Source: Cucumis sativus (taxonomy: Eukaryota > Streptophyta > Magnoliopsida > Cucurbitales > Cucurbitaceae). From it: 64,000 bases of DNA. The first letter of the stretch is position 1; every line of letters begins with the position of its first letter. Positions 1 to 12,682 of the stretch are shown here, in pieces. The stretch is taken from the NCBI RefSeq assembly GCF_000004075.3, contig NC_026661.2:22162307-22226306 (forward strand). Reading direction: 5' to 3'. Below the pieces are notes generated by a model. It made no database searches and was not told where the DNA came from. It worked only from the letters and a program-made list of their open reading frames with translations. The position numbers were made by a program, and so were the translations under genes.

Positions 1-59
1 AACTATGCCAAGGATGAAGAAAAGGGGATATGTATATTTTTTCATTGCACAAAAGTAAT

Positions 60-330
60 AAATTTGACGTAGCCTAAGTGGAAGAAGTAATCCTCCAAGA
101 ATCAAGCTTGTAAATATTTTATTAGAATGATGATGTGTCTCATACAACAGAAAATGAACTCTATTTATAGAGTTTGTTATAAGTGGGGTAAAAGAATAAT
201 TACGCAAGAATATTATCCAATTAGCCCTATTTTTCATTTGATTCTTCTAGCCCTCCAAATAGAAAACTCTTCCTCGAGTTTTAGAAAGAAAAAATGAAGC
301 AAACAAGGAATGAAATAAACTCGTTCAACA
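60..330 (-). mobile_element. LTR-like retroelement remnant (fossil)
   Basis: Read on the minus strand, this segment has a TATAAATAG-type box followed by a leader and an AATAAA-like stretch, the usual layout of a plant Ty1/copia-like LTR. A second diverged copy with the same order of blocks lies at 11640-11830, which supports a dispersed repeat. No internal genes or paired terminal repeats are visible, so it is an old decayed fragment. The family assignment is tentative. Confidence 0.3.
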
Positions 331-1129
331 GACCAATCAAACCTCCTACATCTTGAATAAAAATATTTTGATCAGAGTTAAATTCAAGATAGAAAATCCA
401 ACACTGTTGCTAGAAGCCGAACATGTCCATTAACCATAAACCCATAAGGGATGTTTCCATCAAGCTCATTCAAAACTTGATCGATTTTTTTACTTCTACC
501 TTTGTTTAGAGTTTCGTTGTCTGATAACTCTTCCTCATCTCCTTTGTTGGATTTTTCTTGTTCGTTGGAGACTACTTCCGAATCAACATCTTAAGAAATT
601 TCCTTTTTTTCTACTTTGTGTGATTTTTTTCCCAATCACCTCGATCAAATACATAGCTCTAAAATTTTTCGCAAAAGTTATCTTCAAGATTTTTTATTTG
701 AAAGGTTTCCTGTGGAGATTCCTTTTTTTTCTTCAATATACAAAATTAATTATTTTTTGAACTCTGGCAAATGAATTGATAATTAATCTGTACTTTAGTA
801 CTTTTTCCGACAAACATTGAAGTTCTTTTGTTTTTTTTCTTTATTTACTCTAATGTTATAGGATTGAAGTACTTAGTATGTTTCAATCTCATAGTACGTA
901 GTGGATTGATTAGTTGATTTTCTTGAATAGGAATGTCTTGCTTGATTGTATTTCATAACCACAAGAGTAATTTTGAGTCTTGAACGTTTCTTGGCTTGCA
1001 AAAGTCCATGTTGGACGATTCTTAAATTTTTTTCTTTTTTATCTTGAATATTAAAGGTTCCCCCTTAAAAAAAGGAATATTAAAAAAAAGGAATACTTTT
1101 GTAGGTATGGGTAGTAAAAGGATTTGGGT

Positions 1130-1245
1130 AAAAGTGGCCAATTGGAGCATAGCAATTAAGGTATGTGCCCTTGATTAAGAGATAAGAAGTTTGAATCTCC
1201 CATCTCACTTGTTAAACTCAGGAAACAAAAAGAAAGAAAAAGAAA
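1130..1245 (+). mobile_element. tRNA-derived SINE-like fragment
   Basis: The segment has a tRNA-like head with an A-box-like stretch (TAGCAATTAAGG), a B-box-like stretch (AGTTTGAATCTCC) and an A-rich tail. The arrangement matches plant tRNA-derived SINEs. A related head is at 16655-16745. No target-site duplication was identified, so the ends are approximate. Confidence 0.45.
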
Positions 1246-1953
1246 AAAAAGATCATTAGAGGTGTGAAATCTTTATGCAGGCAAGAGAGTAAATATCCTC
1301 TCAACATATTATTTCATAATGAATGTTTATGAGATGTGTAATATCCTCAGAAAAGTTTATGCGCACAAAAGAGTATTCAATTAATATTTCTGTTAATCCT
1401 TCTCAAATAAATAAATCAACAAATAAATCAATTAATTAAAACTTTTGTCAATTGAATTGTTATCTTTTGAAATTTCTAGTCAACTGTAGACACTTTTGTG
1501 GCAGAACAAGATTATAAATTTTACTTTTTGGTTGTGTTGAAGATTTGTTTGATAGCATTTGAATGTTTTGATGCTGGGTTAGCATTATTTTCCTCTTTTG
1601 AATTTGAGTCTGGGTTTAGGTTAAAATTGACTTCATAAAATAACAATTGAGCCCTTCTCCAAAAGGTCCTTAAACGAATTTAGGAATGAAACTGCTTTAT
1701 GAATTAATTTATTTACTTCGCTCATGAGATAAGAAAGTTTCCTTCAACACCACCAAAAGACAAAGCAAATTAGAGAACAGTTTTTCACATTTTTCTATTA
1801 ACAATAGATATTTATGTTGGTGGTTGAAGGCGAAATTTATACATTTCAGGTTTCAATGACAAATGATAAAATCCAACAACTTAGATGAATTCTGGAAGGT
1901 AAACCCCCAATATCAGATGAATGGGAAAGAGCAAGATGCTGTTCAAATGAACT

Positions 1954-4900
1954 TCACCTTGCCATGGGACCTGATTGAGGGGGCAAAACCATGTAGATGG
2001 ATGTCATTTCAATGGACTCTGTTGAATTAGGAGGCTGACTATCAGGTGTTCGGGTCAATTCTGTGGCTAAGCAACTTTTCAGTTCTGCCAGCACTTGATT
2101 TATTGTTGGCCTTCTCTCAGAATTAACTGCTACACAAGCCATTGCTACTTCCACTGCTTTTCGAACAGATCGTATGTTATATTCTCCTTTTAATCTTGGG
2201 TCTCCTATATTTCGAATGTCACCTTGTGCAACCATGGAACCAATCCATTTAACTATATGAACTGAATTCTGGCCCTGGGATTTTGATATCACTGGTCTGC
2301 AACTCACTATCTCCAACAGAGCGATGCCGAAGCTATATACATCACTTTTTGGACTCAGCCTGTTTGATGTTTTGTACCTAAAAGACAGGGCATAAAGTTT
2401 CTTCATATTTTTCTTTCACATTTTCTTTTCTTTTTAGGAAAAACTAAATGATCTCATTGAGAAATGTCTGAAATTAGTAGTTACTCTGGGTCAAGGTAAC
2501 CGGTCTTATCATTTGTTGGGTAGCTCTTGGAAAGACCAAAGTCAGAAAGTTTAGCTTGGAAATTTTCAGTTAACAAGATGTTTGCTAGTTTCACGTCTCC
2601 ATGGACAATTGGTGGCTTACAACCAACATGCAGATGTTCTAGTCCTGCATTTAATAAACTCGATACGGCACAAGGTTTTCATTTTGTAGAGGACAAAAGC
2701 AAAACTTGATAATGTATTTGTGAAGATATTTGAAAGGAAACTTATCTCACCTTGAGCTGCATCCATTGCTATTCGGAGTCTATCTTCCCAACTTATGACA
2801 TTGGAACTTATCTCTGCATATCCAATAAAAAGAACAGGGAAGTGTTTTCATTCTTTTTATTTAAGTGGAACTAAAATTTTCAGTAGAACTTGGAATGTGA
2901 TGCACGTGTTTCAAATCTTTGCTAGATGTTAAAAGCAAACGTTACCAGAAAGGCGCTGTGCTAAAGTTCCATTGGCCATGTACTCATAAATGAGGCCGAG
3001 ATGAGTTCCTTCGTTCAAATACCCTACAAGGTTTGTCAAGTTTCGGTGGTGAACTTTAAGGAGAATGGTAACCTGTATGAAAGGGCATCTTTTTAGTCTG
3101 ATAAGCAAGTGTGAGCTAAATATTTTTTATTAGAATATCGAAATATGAGATACTATATACAAATACATTCCTCTTCTTTAAATTGATCGTGGCCTTGTAT
3201 TGCTGATGGTGCTAGCATCTTCACAGCCACTTGAATATCATCAATCAACCCATGGTAAACTGCTCCAAAACTACCTCTACCAAGAATCTGGTCAAAATTG
3301 TTGGTCATTGTCACAACTTCAGAGTAAGTGAACTGCCGCCTTCTCGTTTTCAAAGAACTGCTTCCAATGCTCGGGTTGGTTTGCGGACGATCCACCTCCA
3401 AGACCTCTTTACCTTTTTCTTTCCTTTTTCTTCTTGCAATACAAAAGAAAATCCCTGCAATTGTGGAAATAGCAAGTAGGCCACCAACCGATGCTACTAC
3501 TGGAATCACAAACTTATTCTTTTTTTTCTGCTTCTCCCCTTTCTGTTCCTCAGTGCAATCACTTAAAGGATGTGCTTCAAGATTTGGATTACCTTTCACG
3601 CTGTCATCAATAAATTTTCATTAGTAGGCATGTTAGACGTAGAACTTGAAATTGAAATATTACTTACAAGTCCAGCTATTCTAAGAAAGATACCTCAGTG
3701 ATAGTGAATTATCATTGAATCTTCTTAAGAGTACAGGTGGAATTGGACACGAGAGATTGTTGTTCTCCAAGTTTCTGTAAATAGAGAGAATACGTTTTCA
3801 GTTATCCTACAAACTACCTGGTCCTTGACTTTTTTTATTTATTTTTTCATTTTCATTGTAAGTAACTTACAGGACTTTGAGATTTGACAATTTGGACAGA
3901 GAATCAGGCAGTTTTCCTGTTAAGCCATTGTTTGACAAGTCCCTGAAATTAAAACTCTATTTACTATAATTGCTTTTAAGATTAAATTGGAGATCCTAGT
4001 TTAGATATTGTTTAAAGTAAAGATACTTACAGGGTTTCTAGGGCTGCTAGATTGGATAGATCTGGAGATATGTCTCCTGTCAGACCACTTGACGACAAGT
4101 TCCTGTAAGTTTTTTATTAGTGTTTTTTTTATCTCAATGCATATGTTTGGCTGGGAAACTTGGATGATTTATTTTCTAAGTAAAAAGCATGCATATACTT
4201 ACAATGATATGATTCTTGGGATTGACTCATTGGTACAACCTACACCATTCCAAGGATATGCTTTGGGGATGCATGGATCTCCTTGCCAATCTTTGATGAC
4301 TCCGTAAGTTGACTTTAATTTTCTCATTGTGTCCACTGATTTTCAGTGTATTGCATTCATGAAATCAATACTCAAGATTAAATTATTTGCCATCAGAATG
4401 TAAAAGCCGAAAATAAGAATCTAACAATGGAAAGTCAAGTCATCGTACCATCTTCCTGATCTGATTCTAGTTCTGAGATCTCAATTCTGAAATATACTTC
4501 TAAAGCATTGATGATTGGAGGAAGTGTTGAATTGTCAGTTCGAAAAAATGAAAGGTTGTGTTGTTTTTGTGGGAATTCCAATGGTTTGGTTTTATAATAG
4601 CTGCTTGGATACAAGTAATCGGGAATAATAGGTCCATCCCAATATTTCCCGTTATGACTGATGTTGAACCCTCGGAATTGCTTACGTGGAAGCTTTATCA
4701 ACTCTGCAAAGTGAAAGTATATATAATACTGGATATTTTCATCATCTGACTTCCACCAAAGATTAATAGATGAACTCGTGTTTTTTGGTGCTATAGCAGT
4801 TTCCATGACTATGGCTGCTGGATGGTACTTGTTGTGGCCGTCAACATTTACAGTAAGAGAGGTGTTTAATTGAATGAAATAATCGTCATCATGGAAAGGA

Positions 4901-5739
4901 TACCAAATTCGATCGAAAACATCATAAGGGTACCTGAAACAAAGGGGCACACGCACAAGAAATATTCCTTTTAACCATATTAGAAATTTCTTGCTGTGAT
5001 ATACAATAACGCATGGCAAAGTTGATGTATCAATAATAACTTACCTGTATTTTTCATTTGATCCCGACCCCATATTCAGTCGATCAAAAGTTGACAAGGA
5101 TCCAAATTGAATTGGGTAAGTATCTTCTGGTAAAGGTCTAAATTCCAATGCAGAGATGAAAGGTATTCCAGTTCCCGTATTTATTAGACAGATTTGAACT
5201 CTATTTACTGATGGAATATGTATGATTTCTTTGTAGACCTCACTTGCTGTGTACTCAATCATCACTTTATCCCACAGGCTATCTCCAAAGTAGAGATCAA
5301 ATGTTGGTAAGTTATTTAACCCATCATAATTTCCATACACAAAGCTTGCTCGAATTAAATATTTCTTTTGACTGATAATATTGCTTATGTTGTAACAGTT
5401 TCTGGTTTCTTGACGAAAGCTTCTAAGGGACTGTAGTTGTCTTTGATAGAAGCTCTTGAAGTTTGCGTTTATGGTTTTGCTTTCGCCACTGTTTATATAT
5501 GCTGCATCTGAAATGTAGTCAATGCTTGTTGTTGGCTCCTTGTATGTTGAATTTTCCGGTAATCCACAATCCAAGCTTATAAAACCTGAGATAATTTTAG
5601 TCACATACAATTTGATGAATGTTTATGTAGAAATATACAAATGATGATAACAATTTTTACCTGATTGATCTTGAGCTTGAACAGCAAGTACAAGAGCTAG
5701 ACCAACCAGAAAAGATCTCGTTGTTGCGTTCATTATCAT
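1954..5739 (-). CDS. RLK1: malectin-like LRR receptor kinase, non-RD (HGD), shortened activation loop
   Basis: Predicted plasma-membrane receptor kinase. Exons read downward: 5661-5739 (signal peptide ending VQAQDQS), 5045-5585 and 4449-4933 (malectin-like, starting FISLDCGLP and [11 protein letters not shown]), 4203-4335 (linker with GDPC), LRR exons 4031-4102, 3871-3942 and 3694-3774, 3171-3600 (TM, P-loop GRGSFG, VAVK lysine), 2946-3072, 2751-2813, 2485-2644 and 1954-2377. They sum to 2667 nt, so 888 residues in frame if the intron at 3170 uses a GA donor. The catalytic loop reads VHGDVK instead of VHRDVK, so arginine is lost but aspartate kept. DFG is present. The activation-segment exon is 160 nt against 190 in other copies, removing ten residues before GYLDPE. 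The ATG at 5739 gives the best signal peptide; a second ATG is two codons later. Kinase activity is doubtful. Confidence 0.9.
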
Positions 5740-7140
5740 GCCTTGGGAATTTCTCTCAGATTTGCTGCAGATAAGAATTCAAGTCAGTTATCTTGGCTTG
5801 CTAGGCCTTCCAAGTAATGTTCTTATATGTCTAATTCGTATTTGTGCCTTGACATTGAACATTTCATTTCTTCTCATCATTATTATATTATACTTCCCCT
5901 ATACTTTTGATGTATAGACTTTTAAAATATATTTTGAAGACGTGACTTATATTGGTGACATTTAAGATTTAGAAGTTCATTTACTTTATTATAAAAGACA
6001 CTATCTTCATATGATAATTCAACTGATTATCTTAAAGAATATAGTTTTGATGTATAGACTTTTAAAATGTGATATGCTCATTAAATTTGGCAAAATAACA
6101 GAAACTGGAGATCTAGCATTGCAAAGAAAGATTCATATTGTTAGATCTAAATGTTTTGCAGGTTATAGATCTTGGTCATAGATATTAAATTCATAGAACC
6201 TACAAGATATCTTCTAAACATTCCACTAATTCAACCAAATAAGGAATATCTTTTTCTTCTTTAAATCAAGCAGTTCTAATTTGTGATGTTGCTGCTCATG
6301 TTTGCAAGTTGACTTGAACTTGGTCTATCATTTTTTTAAAAAATAAATTTTCTGAGTTCAAGAATGTACTGATTTGTTTGTTTGTTTGTTTTTTTTATTT
6401 TTATGGCAGGACTTGGTCATCTATTAGAATACAAACAGTTGGACAGAGAGAATTTCAGCCCAATCATTGGCATCATGCTTTCCTTAGCAACGTTATTATT
6501 TAGACTTTACAAGCCCTTTATTTTATGCCCTACTTTCCCCTTAGCAGTACTAGAATTGATATGACATTTCTCTTAAAGGTTCTATTTTTCATTTCCATGG
6601 TTATTGTAATAAACAAAGGAAATTTGAAACTTGGTGAGCACCAATTATTTGAATGATAATGGCAATGTACTTTATTCCATCTTAATCTATTCATTATTCA
6701 ACCTTAGCAGATACAAAGTCGATAGTTTAGGTTTAATTAAACTAGAGAGTTTAATCTGTCAAAATTCTATATTCTCATAAATTAGAAGTTTTGGACTTAT
6801 CAAATACAAAATTAAGAGAGGTTTATGAATTTAAACTTATAAAATACAAAAGTAAGCTTTTTGGATCTTACTTAGGTTTCAAAATGTAACCTTTTCTACT
6901 TTTCAGATTCAAGCATTTTCATGAATGCTGGCTTTGTTCACTAGTGTTAACTTCTAACTAATTTCAAATAATTGTGATGGTCATAGAAATAATTATTATG
7001 AAATGGATCAGAGACCACCCAAAGAAGAAGCAATTAAAGCACGGTTTTTATTTATTTATTTTTTACATGAAGTCGAAATTTGTACGTTTGGAAGTTTTAA
7101 AAACACACTTCAATGATACATTCTGATATTCTGATGAATT
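5740..7140. other. RLK1 promoter and RLK2 3' flank
   Basis: No gene seen. The part from about 5760 to 6490 is recognisably homologous to 10860-11580 upstream of RLK2 (shared blocks such as the one near 6420-6480 and 11430-11485), so the RLK1/RLK2 duplication included the promoter. The remainder is AT-rich and plain. Confidence 0.6.
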
Positions 7141-10100
7141 TCACCTCGCCATGGGACCTGTTTGAGGTGGCAAAACCATGTACATTGATGTCATTTCCGT
7201 AGATTCTATTGAGTGAGGAGCTTGATTCTCTGGTGTTCGACTCAGTTCTATTGCTAAACAACTTTTCAGTTCTGCCACCACTTGATTCATTGTTGGCCTT
7301 CTCTCTGAATTCACTGATGCACAAGCCATTGCTACTTCCACCGCTTTACGGACAGAGGTTATGTTATATTCTCCTTTTAATCTTTTGTCTGCTATGTTTC
7401 TAAAATCACCTTGAGCAACCATGTGGCCAACCCATTTAATTATATGAATTGAATCCTGTCCTTTGGATTTAGATATCACTGGTTTGCAACAAACTATCTC
7501 TAACAGTGTAAGGCCGAAGCTGTACACATCACTTTTCTGACTCAACCGGTTTGATGTTTTGTACCTGAGAGACAAGCCATTAAGTTTCTTCAAATTTGTT
7601 TCTTTCCATTGCTTTTCCAAGGAAAAGCCAAGTGAAATTTGAGAAATGTTTGAAATTTGTGCTTACTCTGGGTCAATGTAACTGGTGTTATCATTTGTTG
7701 AGTAGCTCTTAAAGACACCGAAGTCAGAAAGTTTAGCTTGGAATTTTTCAGTCAACAAGATGTTTGTTGGTTTCACATTTCCATGGATTATTGGTTGCTT
7801 ACAACCATTATGTAGGTACTCTAGTCCTGTATTCAGGGTTTTGGACAAAAATAAATGTGGATAATTTGTTACAAAGAAGTTTGAAAGAAACTTGACAAAC
7901 CTTGTGCTGCATCCATTGCGATTCGGAGTCTATCTTCCCAACTTAGGACACTTGAACTTATCTCTGCATATTCAATGAGAACAGTGGAAGGAGGCCTCAA
8001 TTTTCATTTTTGTTCTTGAAATGAGTTTAAAACGTTCAATATAATATGAAAGCTGATGCATGTGTTTCAAATCATTGATAGATACTAGAAGATTACCATA
8101 AAGGTGCTGTGCTATACTTCCATTGGCCATGTACTCGAAAATTAGGCCAAGGTGAGTTCCTTCACTCAAATACCCTTCAAGCTTTGTTAAGTTTCTGTGC
8201 TGAACATTAAGAAGAGTAGCAACCTGTATGAAATTAGCATCCTTTTAATCTGATAAACAAGTGTGTGGAAAATATTTTTGTGAGTATCAAATATGAAATA
8301 CTAAGTATAAATATAAAATACATTCCTCTGCTTTGAATTGATCATGGCTTTGTATTGCTGATGGGGCTAGCATCTTCACAGCCACTTGAATATCATCAAT
8401 CATCCCATGGTAAACTGCTCCAAAACTTCCTCTCCCAAGAATCCTCACAAAATTGTTGGTCACTCTCACCACTTCAGAATAAGTAAACTGGCGTATTCTG
8501 GTCTCCAAAGAACTGTCACCAACATTAGTGTTGGTTTCTGGACGATGCACCTCTACGGCATCATTACCTTCTTGTTTCCTTTTTGATCTAGCAATCCAGA
8601 AAACAATCCCCGCAATTATGGCAATGATAAGCAGACCACCAATTGATGCTACTACTGGAATTACAACTTTGTTTTTCTCCTTCTTTTCCACTACAATCTC
8701 GTTATTGCATTTTACACTGTCATAAGATTTTCATAAGCAGGCTTGTTAGCTTGCAGTTTGAAATTGGAATAATATTTATAAATTCATCTATTCCAAGAAA
8801 GAGACCTTAATGATAGTAAACTATCATTGAATCTTCGTATGAGTTCAGGTGGAATTGGACATGAGAGATTGTTGTTCTCCAAATTTCTGTACAAAGAATA
8901 AATACATTTTTAAACATCTTTCAAACTGCATCTTCCTTCATTGACTTCTTCGTTTTATGTAACTTACAGGACTTCGAGTTTTGACAATTTGGATAAATCG
9001 GGTACTTTTCCTGTCAAGTCATTGTTTGACAAATCCCTGAAATAAAAACTCAATTAATTTTGTTATTGGTCAAAGGATGAAACTGTGTCTTGTTGATCCA
9101 GTTTCCTTGTACAATTTAAATGAGAGAATACTTACAAAATTTGTAAGGCCGTTAGATCAAGTATATCAGTTGATATAAAGCCTGTCAAATTGCTCGATGA
9201 CAAGTTCCTGCAAGATATATATATTTTTTTTTTTAGTTCAATTATGCGGTTATCTGGCAAAATCTTAGACGAAAAGGTTGTTATTTCCTAAGCAAAGTGT
9301 TTATGTACCGTATGTACTTACAGTGATATGATTCTTGGGCTTGATTCATCGCTGCAACCTATACCACTCCAAGGATATGTTCTCGGGATGCATGGATCTC
9401 CTTCCCAATCGTTGATCACTTTGTAAGTTGACTTTATTTTTTTGATTGCATCAACTAATTTCCATACAATGAATTTATTTAATTATCAATCTCGTTTAAA
9501 CTTTTGTGTGATTGAATGTAAAAGGCAGAGCTAAGATGCTAATAATGAGTAATGGAATCAGCATACCATCTCCCTGATCTGATTCTAGTTCTAAGATTTC
9601 AATATTGGAATAAATTTCAACAGCGTTGAAGATTGGAGGAAGAGTTGAATTCTCAATTTGAGTTAAAGTTAAGTTGTGATGCTTTCCGGGGTCCAAAGGT
9701 TTGATGTTGTAAATACTGCTTGTGCTCAAGTAATCAGGAACAATAGGTCCCTCCCAATAATTCCCATTATGACTTATGTTGAAGCCTCTAAACTGTTTGG
9801 GTTTAAGCTTGACCAGCTCAGCAAAGTAAAGATATGCATAATACTGGATATTTTCATCACCTGTCTCCCATATAAAAAAAAAAGGCCTACTTGCATTTTT
9901 TGGGACTATAGTAGTTTCCATAACAATGGCTGGTGGCTGGTTCTCTGATTGGTTGACATCTACAGTGAGAGAGGTACTTAATCGATCGTAATATTTATCA
10001 TTATTAATGGGAGGCCAAATTCGATCGAAAACATCATAAGGGAACCTGAAAAATGGCACTCACAGGGAATAGAAATGAGCCTCGTTCAATAAAAATTCAT

Positions 10101-10849
10101 GTTGTGATATAGACTAATTTCAGTCTAAATTGATAAATCAATAATAAGGCATCTGTACCTGTATGGGATGTTTGATGTCGAACCAATATCATATCGGAAA
10201 GCAAGCAAGAGGGACCCTGATCCAATCGAGTAAATATGGTCTGGCAAAGGTCTAAATTCTAATGCAGAGATGAAAGGGGTTCCAGCTTCTTTATTGATCA
10301 AGCAGATTTGTACTTTGTTTGTCGATGGAACATGAATGATTTCATAATTGAATGTATATGTTTCTGACGTAATGTTCACTGTTACCCACAAGCTATCTCC
10401 AAAGTAGAGATCAAAGATTGGCGGAGATCGTATCCCATCATAATTACCATACAAGAAGCTTGCTCGAATTAAATATTTGGTGCCATCAGTAATATTGCTT
10501 ATATTGTAACAGTTCCTGGTGCCATTAGGAAAGCTTCTAACGGTCCATAGTTGTTGTTCATAGCTATTTTTGTACAAGTCTATGTTTTCTGTTTCACCAC
10601 TGTTTATATATGCTGCATCTGAGATGTAGGTGAGATTTGTGGTGTAGCTAGAATTTGCTGGTAGTCCACAATCCAGGCTTATAAAACCTGAGAAATCAAA
10701 AAAAAAAAAAAAAAGCCAAATATGATTTTAGAATGTTTATCGAGAAAATACAAATATTCCTTACAATATTTACCTGATTGATCTTGAGCTTGAATAGCAT
10801 GTATAAGAGCTAAACAAAATAACAAACTTTTAGTTCTTGTATCCATCAT
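7141..10849 (-). CDS. RLK2: malectin-like LRR receptor, probable pseudokinase (HGN)
   Basis: Closest visible paralogue of RLK1. Exons read downward: 10774-10849 (signal, [10 protein letters not shown] start), 10159-10687, 9567-10045, linker with GDPC near 9322-9450, three LRR exons between 9208 and 8800, 8326-8716 (TM, P-loop GRGSFG, VAVK), 8097-8223, 7901-7963, 7667-7826 and 7141-7564. Phases agree wherever checked. The catalytic loop reads IIHGNVK: both the arginine and the catalytic aspartate of HRD are replaced. DFG is kept but is followed by VFK instead of LSK. The activation-segment exon is 160 nt, the same 30-nt loss as in RLK1, and the P+1 region reads SYIDPE. The alphaC-side motif HHRNL is QHRNL. 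The open frame is otherwise intact, so it is probably a non-catalytic receptor or scaffold rather than simple debris; that last step is inference. Confidence 0.88.
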
Positions 10850-11639
10850 CACCCCTTTCGAATTGCTTTCTGGTTGATTGCAGATACGACTTGAACTTGA
10901 AGCAGAGTGCTGTTGTTCCGGAGAAGAACTATCAGCTTTTCAACCTATTAAAGTGCTTATGTATACACTTGATACTGATTTCTTGATATTACATATATCG
11001 TTTTCCGTAGTTGGCAATGGAATTTCAACTACATGATTTTTTTATTACATACATAGTGAGGAGACTTCATAAAAATATTGATTACTTATTCAAAATCAGA
11101 AGTTCATTTATTTTATCAAAAGCCATTAGCATCCTATGATAATTACATTTATTGGCTTAAACAATATCATGTCAGATGTATGGACAAAATTTGAACACTG
11201 TTCTACCGTTACTTTAAATTTGGCAAGCTAACAGATGTTGAAAATCCAAAAGGTTCAGATTGTTGAATCTAAAATGTTATGCAGTTAATAGATTAAGATC
11301 ATAGATTCTTAGCCTCTGCAAAAATACCTTTCACCAATTTTACCAATAAAGAATGCTGGTTTTTCTTCTGAACAAAAATATTTGGCAATTTGGTGTATTT
11401 TTGCATATGTTTGACCTTGCCAACAGCCAACTCTTTTAATACAAGCCGTTGACAGGAAAACTTCAACCCAACCATCCACATCATGCTGACTGCGGCATAG
11501 GATATTGTCTAAAGCTCGAAGTCCTATGTTTTACGGCCTCATTTCAACCCAACCAACAACCATCCACATCATGCTAACTCCAGCAGAGGTTATTGTTGAA
11601 ATTAGTGCAAATCGAGCATGCTAGCAGCAATATGCTAAC

Positions 11640-11830
11640 TACATGATTTGATGTAGTCTAAGTAGACTAAGTAGCCTCTTTTGAGTAATCTTTTAAGAAC
11701 CAAGAGTGTGGAACTTTTATTAGAATGATAATATGTTTGGTACAAGCTCCTCTTTATAAGTAGGAATTAAAACAGAATTAAGGTAGAATAGTACTTAATT
11801 ACTCAACTAGTCATCCTTCTTCTTTACATG
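11640..11830 (-). mobile_element. LTR-like retroelement remnant, second copy (fossil)
   Basis: Diverged relative of the segment at 60-330, with the same order of TATA-like box, AATAAA-like stretch and downstream blocks on the minus strand. Only a fragment remains, with no internal region or paired repeat. It looks old. Confidence 0.3.
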
Positions 11831-11846
11831 CAATTGTTCAAAATTT

Positions 11847-12100
11847 GTGAGGATGACAATGGATGTTAGGAATGAAATGAATTCTAGAATCAATTATTTA
11901 CTTTGCACATTCAGCATGTCCAAAGACGAAGCAATTAGGCATAGTTATTTATATGCATTCTACCAACAAGAGAGATTTTCGTCGGTGATAAAAAGGCCAC
12001 AGTTTGTACATTTCAAGTTTCAAAAACCAAATAATGAAGAGATAAATTCTGAAATGAAAAGCTTTAACCAAACAATCGGAAAAATGTTGTACTGATTCTG
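11847..12100 (-). pseudogene. 3'-flank relic of a lost RLK1-like copy
   Basis: Shares ordered blocks with 1690-1900 next to RLK1, for example CAAAGACGAAGCAATTAG against CAAAAGACAAAGCAAATTAG, and GTACATTTCAAGTTTCAA against ATACATTTCAGGTTTCAA. No kinase exon follows on the expected side, so this appears to be what is left of a deleted array member. The open frame running through it is not credible as a protein. Confidence 0.35.
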
Positions 12101-12682
12101 ATAAAAGAAGTGCTTGGTTAAATGTTGTATAAGATATGGTGTGAGATTAGCTAGGATGCACGTATAGTTACGTAGATGAACTTAATCTTTTTCCTCTTTG
12201 GATATAGTCAATTTGAGCACAATCTAAATATTTGGACATCTATTTGCATTCAATTTTTTTTTTTTTTCTGCAGGAAGAGACTAAATCTCAAGTACGATCA
12301 TCATCTAAGATCTTAACATAGTTGAACTCTCCAATTAAGCCTAAAGACTTAAACCCAAGCTTTTGCTGCCCAATGGTACCTTAGGGTTGTTTGATTGCAG
12401 TCCATTAGGTTACTGTAAAAAATCTATAAGTTTCTTATAGTGAAACAGACTGATCTTATTCTCATATTGTTGTAATAAGAATGAATAAAACACATCAACT
12501 TCATTGCACACTGTTCACACAATTGCAAACTAAACTTCAGTGATACAACAATCAATTCAAATAGTTCAAAGGGAAACTGAAAGTTGAAATCAGGAAGGAA
12601 AGGAAAAAAAACATCAATTCAAGAAAAACTTGGGATGGGACTGGCATGAGTGGCATTCACAACCATAGTTGAGGACATCATT

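Larger units (their letters stand above)
1..1953. other. Intergenic left edge, no gene
   Basis: No coding region is supported here. The stretch is AT-rich and contains an LTR-like remnant near its left end, a SINE-like segment around 1130-1245, and about 260 bases next to RLK1 that are its 3' flank. That 3' flank has a diverged second copy at 11847-12100. The rest shows nothing recognisable. Confidence 0.6.
10850..12682. other. RLK2 promoter and relics of a lost copy
   Basis: No intact gene. It holds the RLK2 promoter (homologous to that of RLK1), an imperfect local duplication (about 11459-11510 and 11536-11600), an LTR-like remnant at 11640-11830, and at 11847-12100 a diverged copy of the 3' flank of RLK1. 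The part from 12100 to 12680 is the 3' flank of RLK3 and shows nothing else. Confidence 0.55.

Noticed and set aside
11847-12095. An 82-codon plus-strand open frame
   Set aside because: It lies in DNA that aligns with the noncoding 3' flank of RLK1 and resembles no protein.
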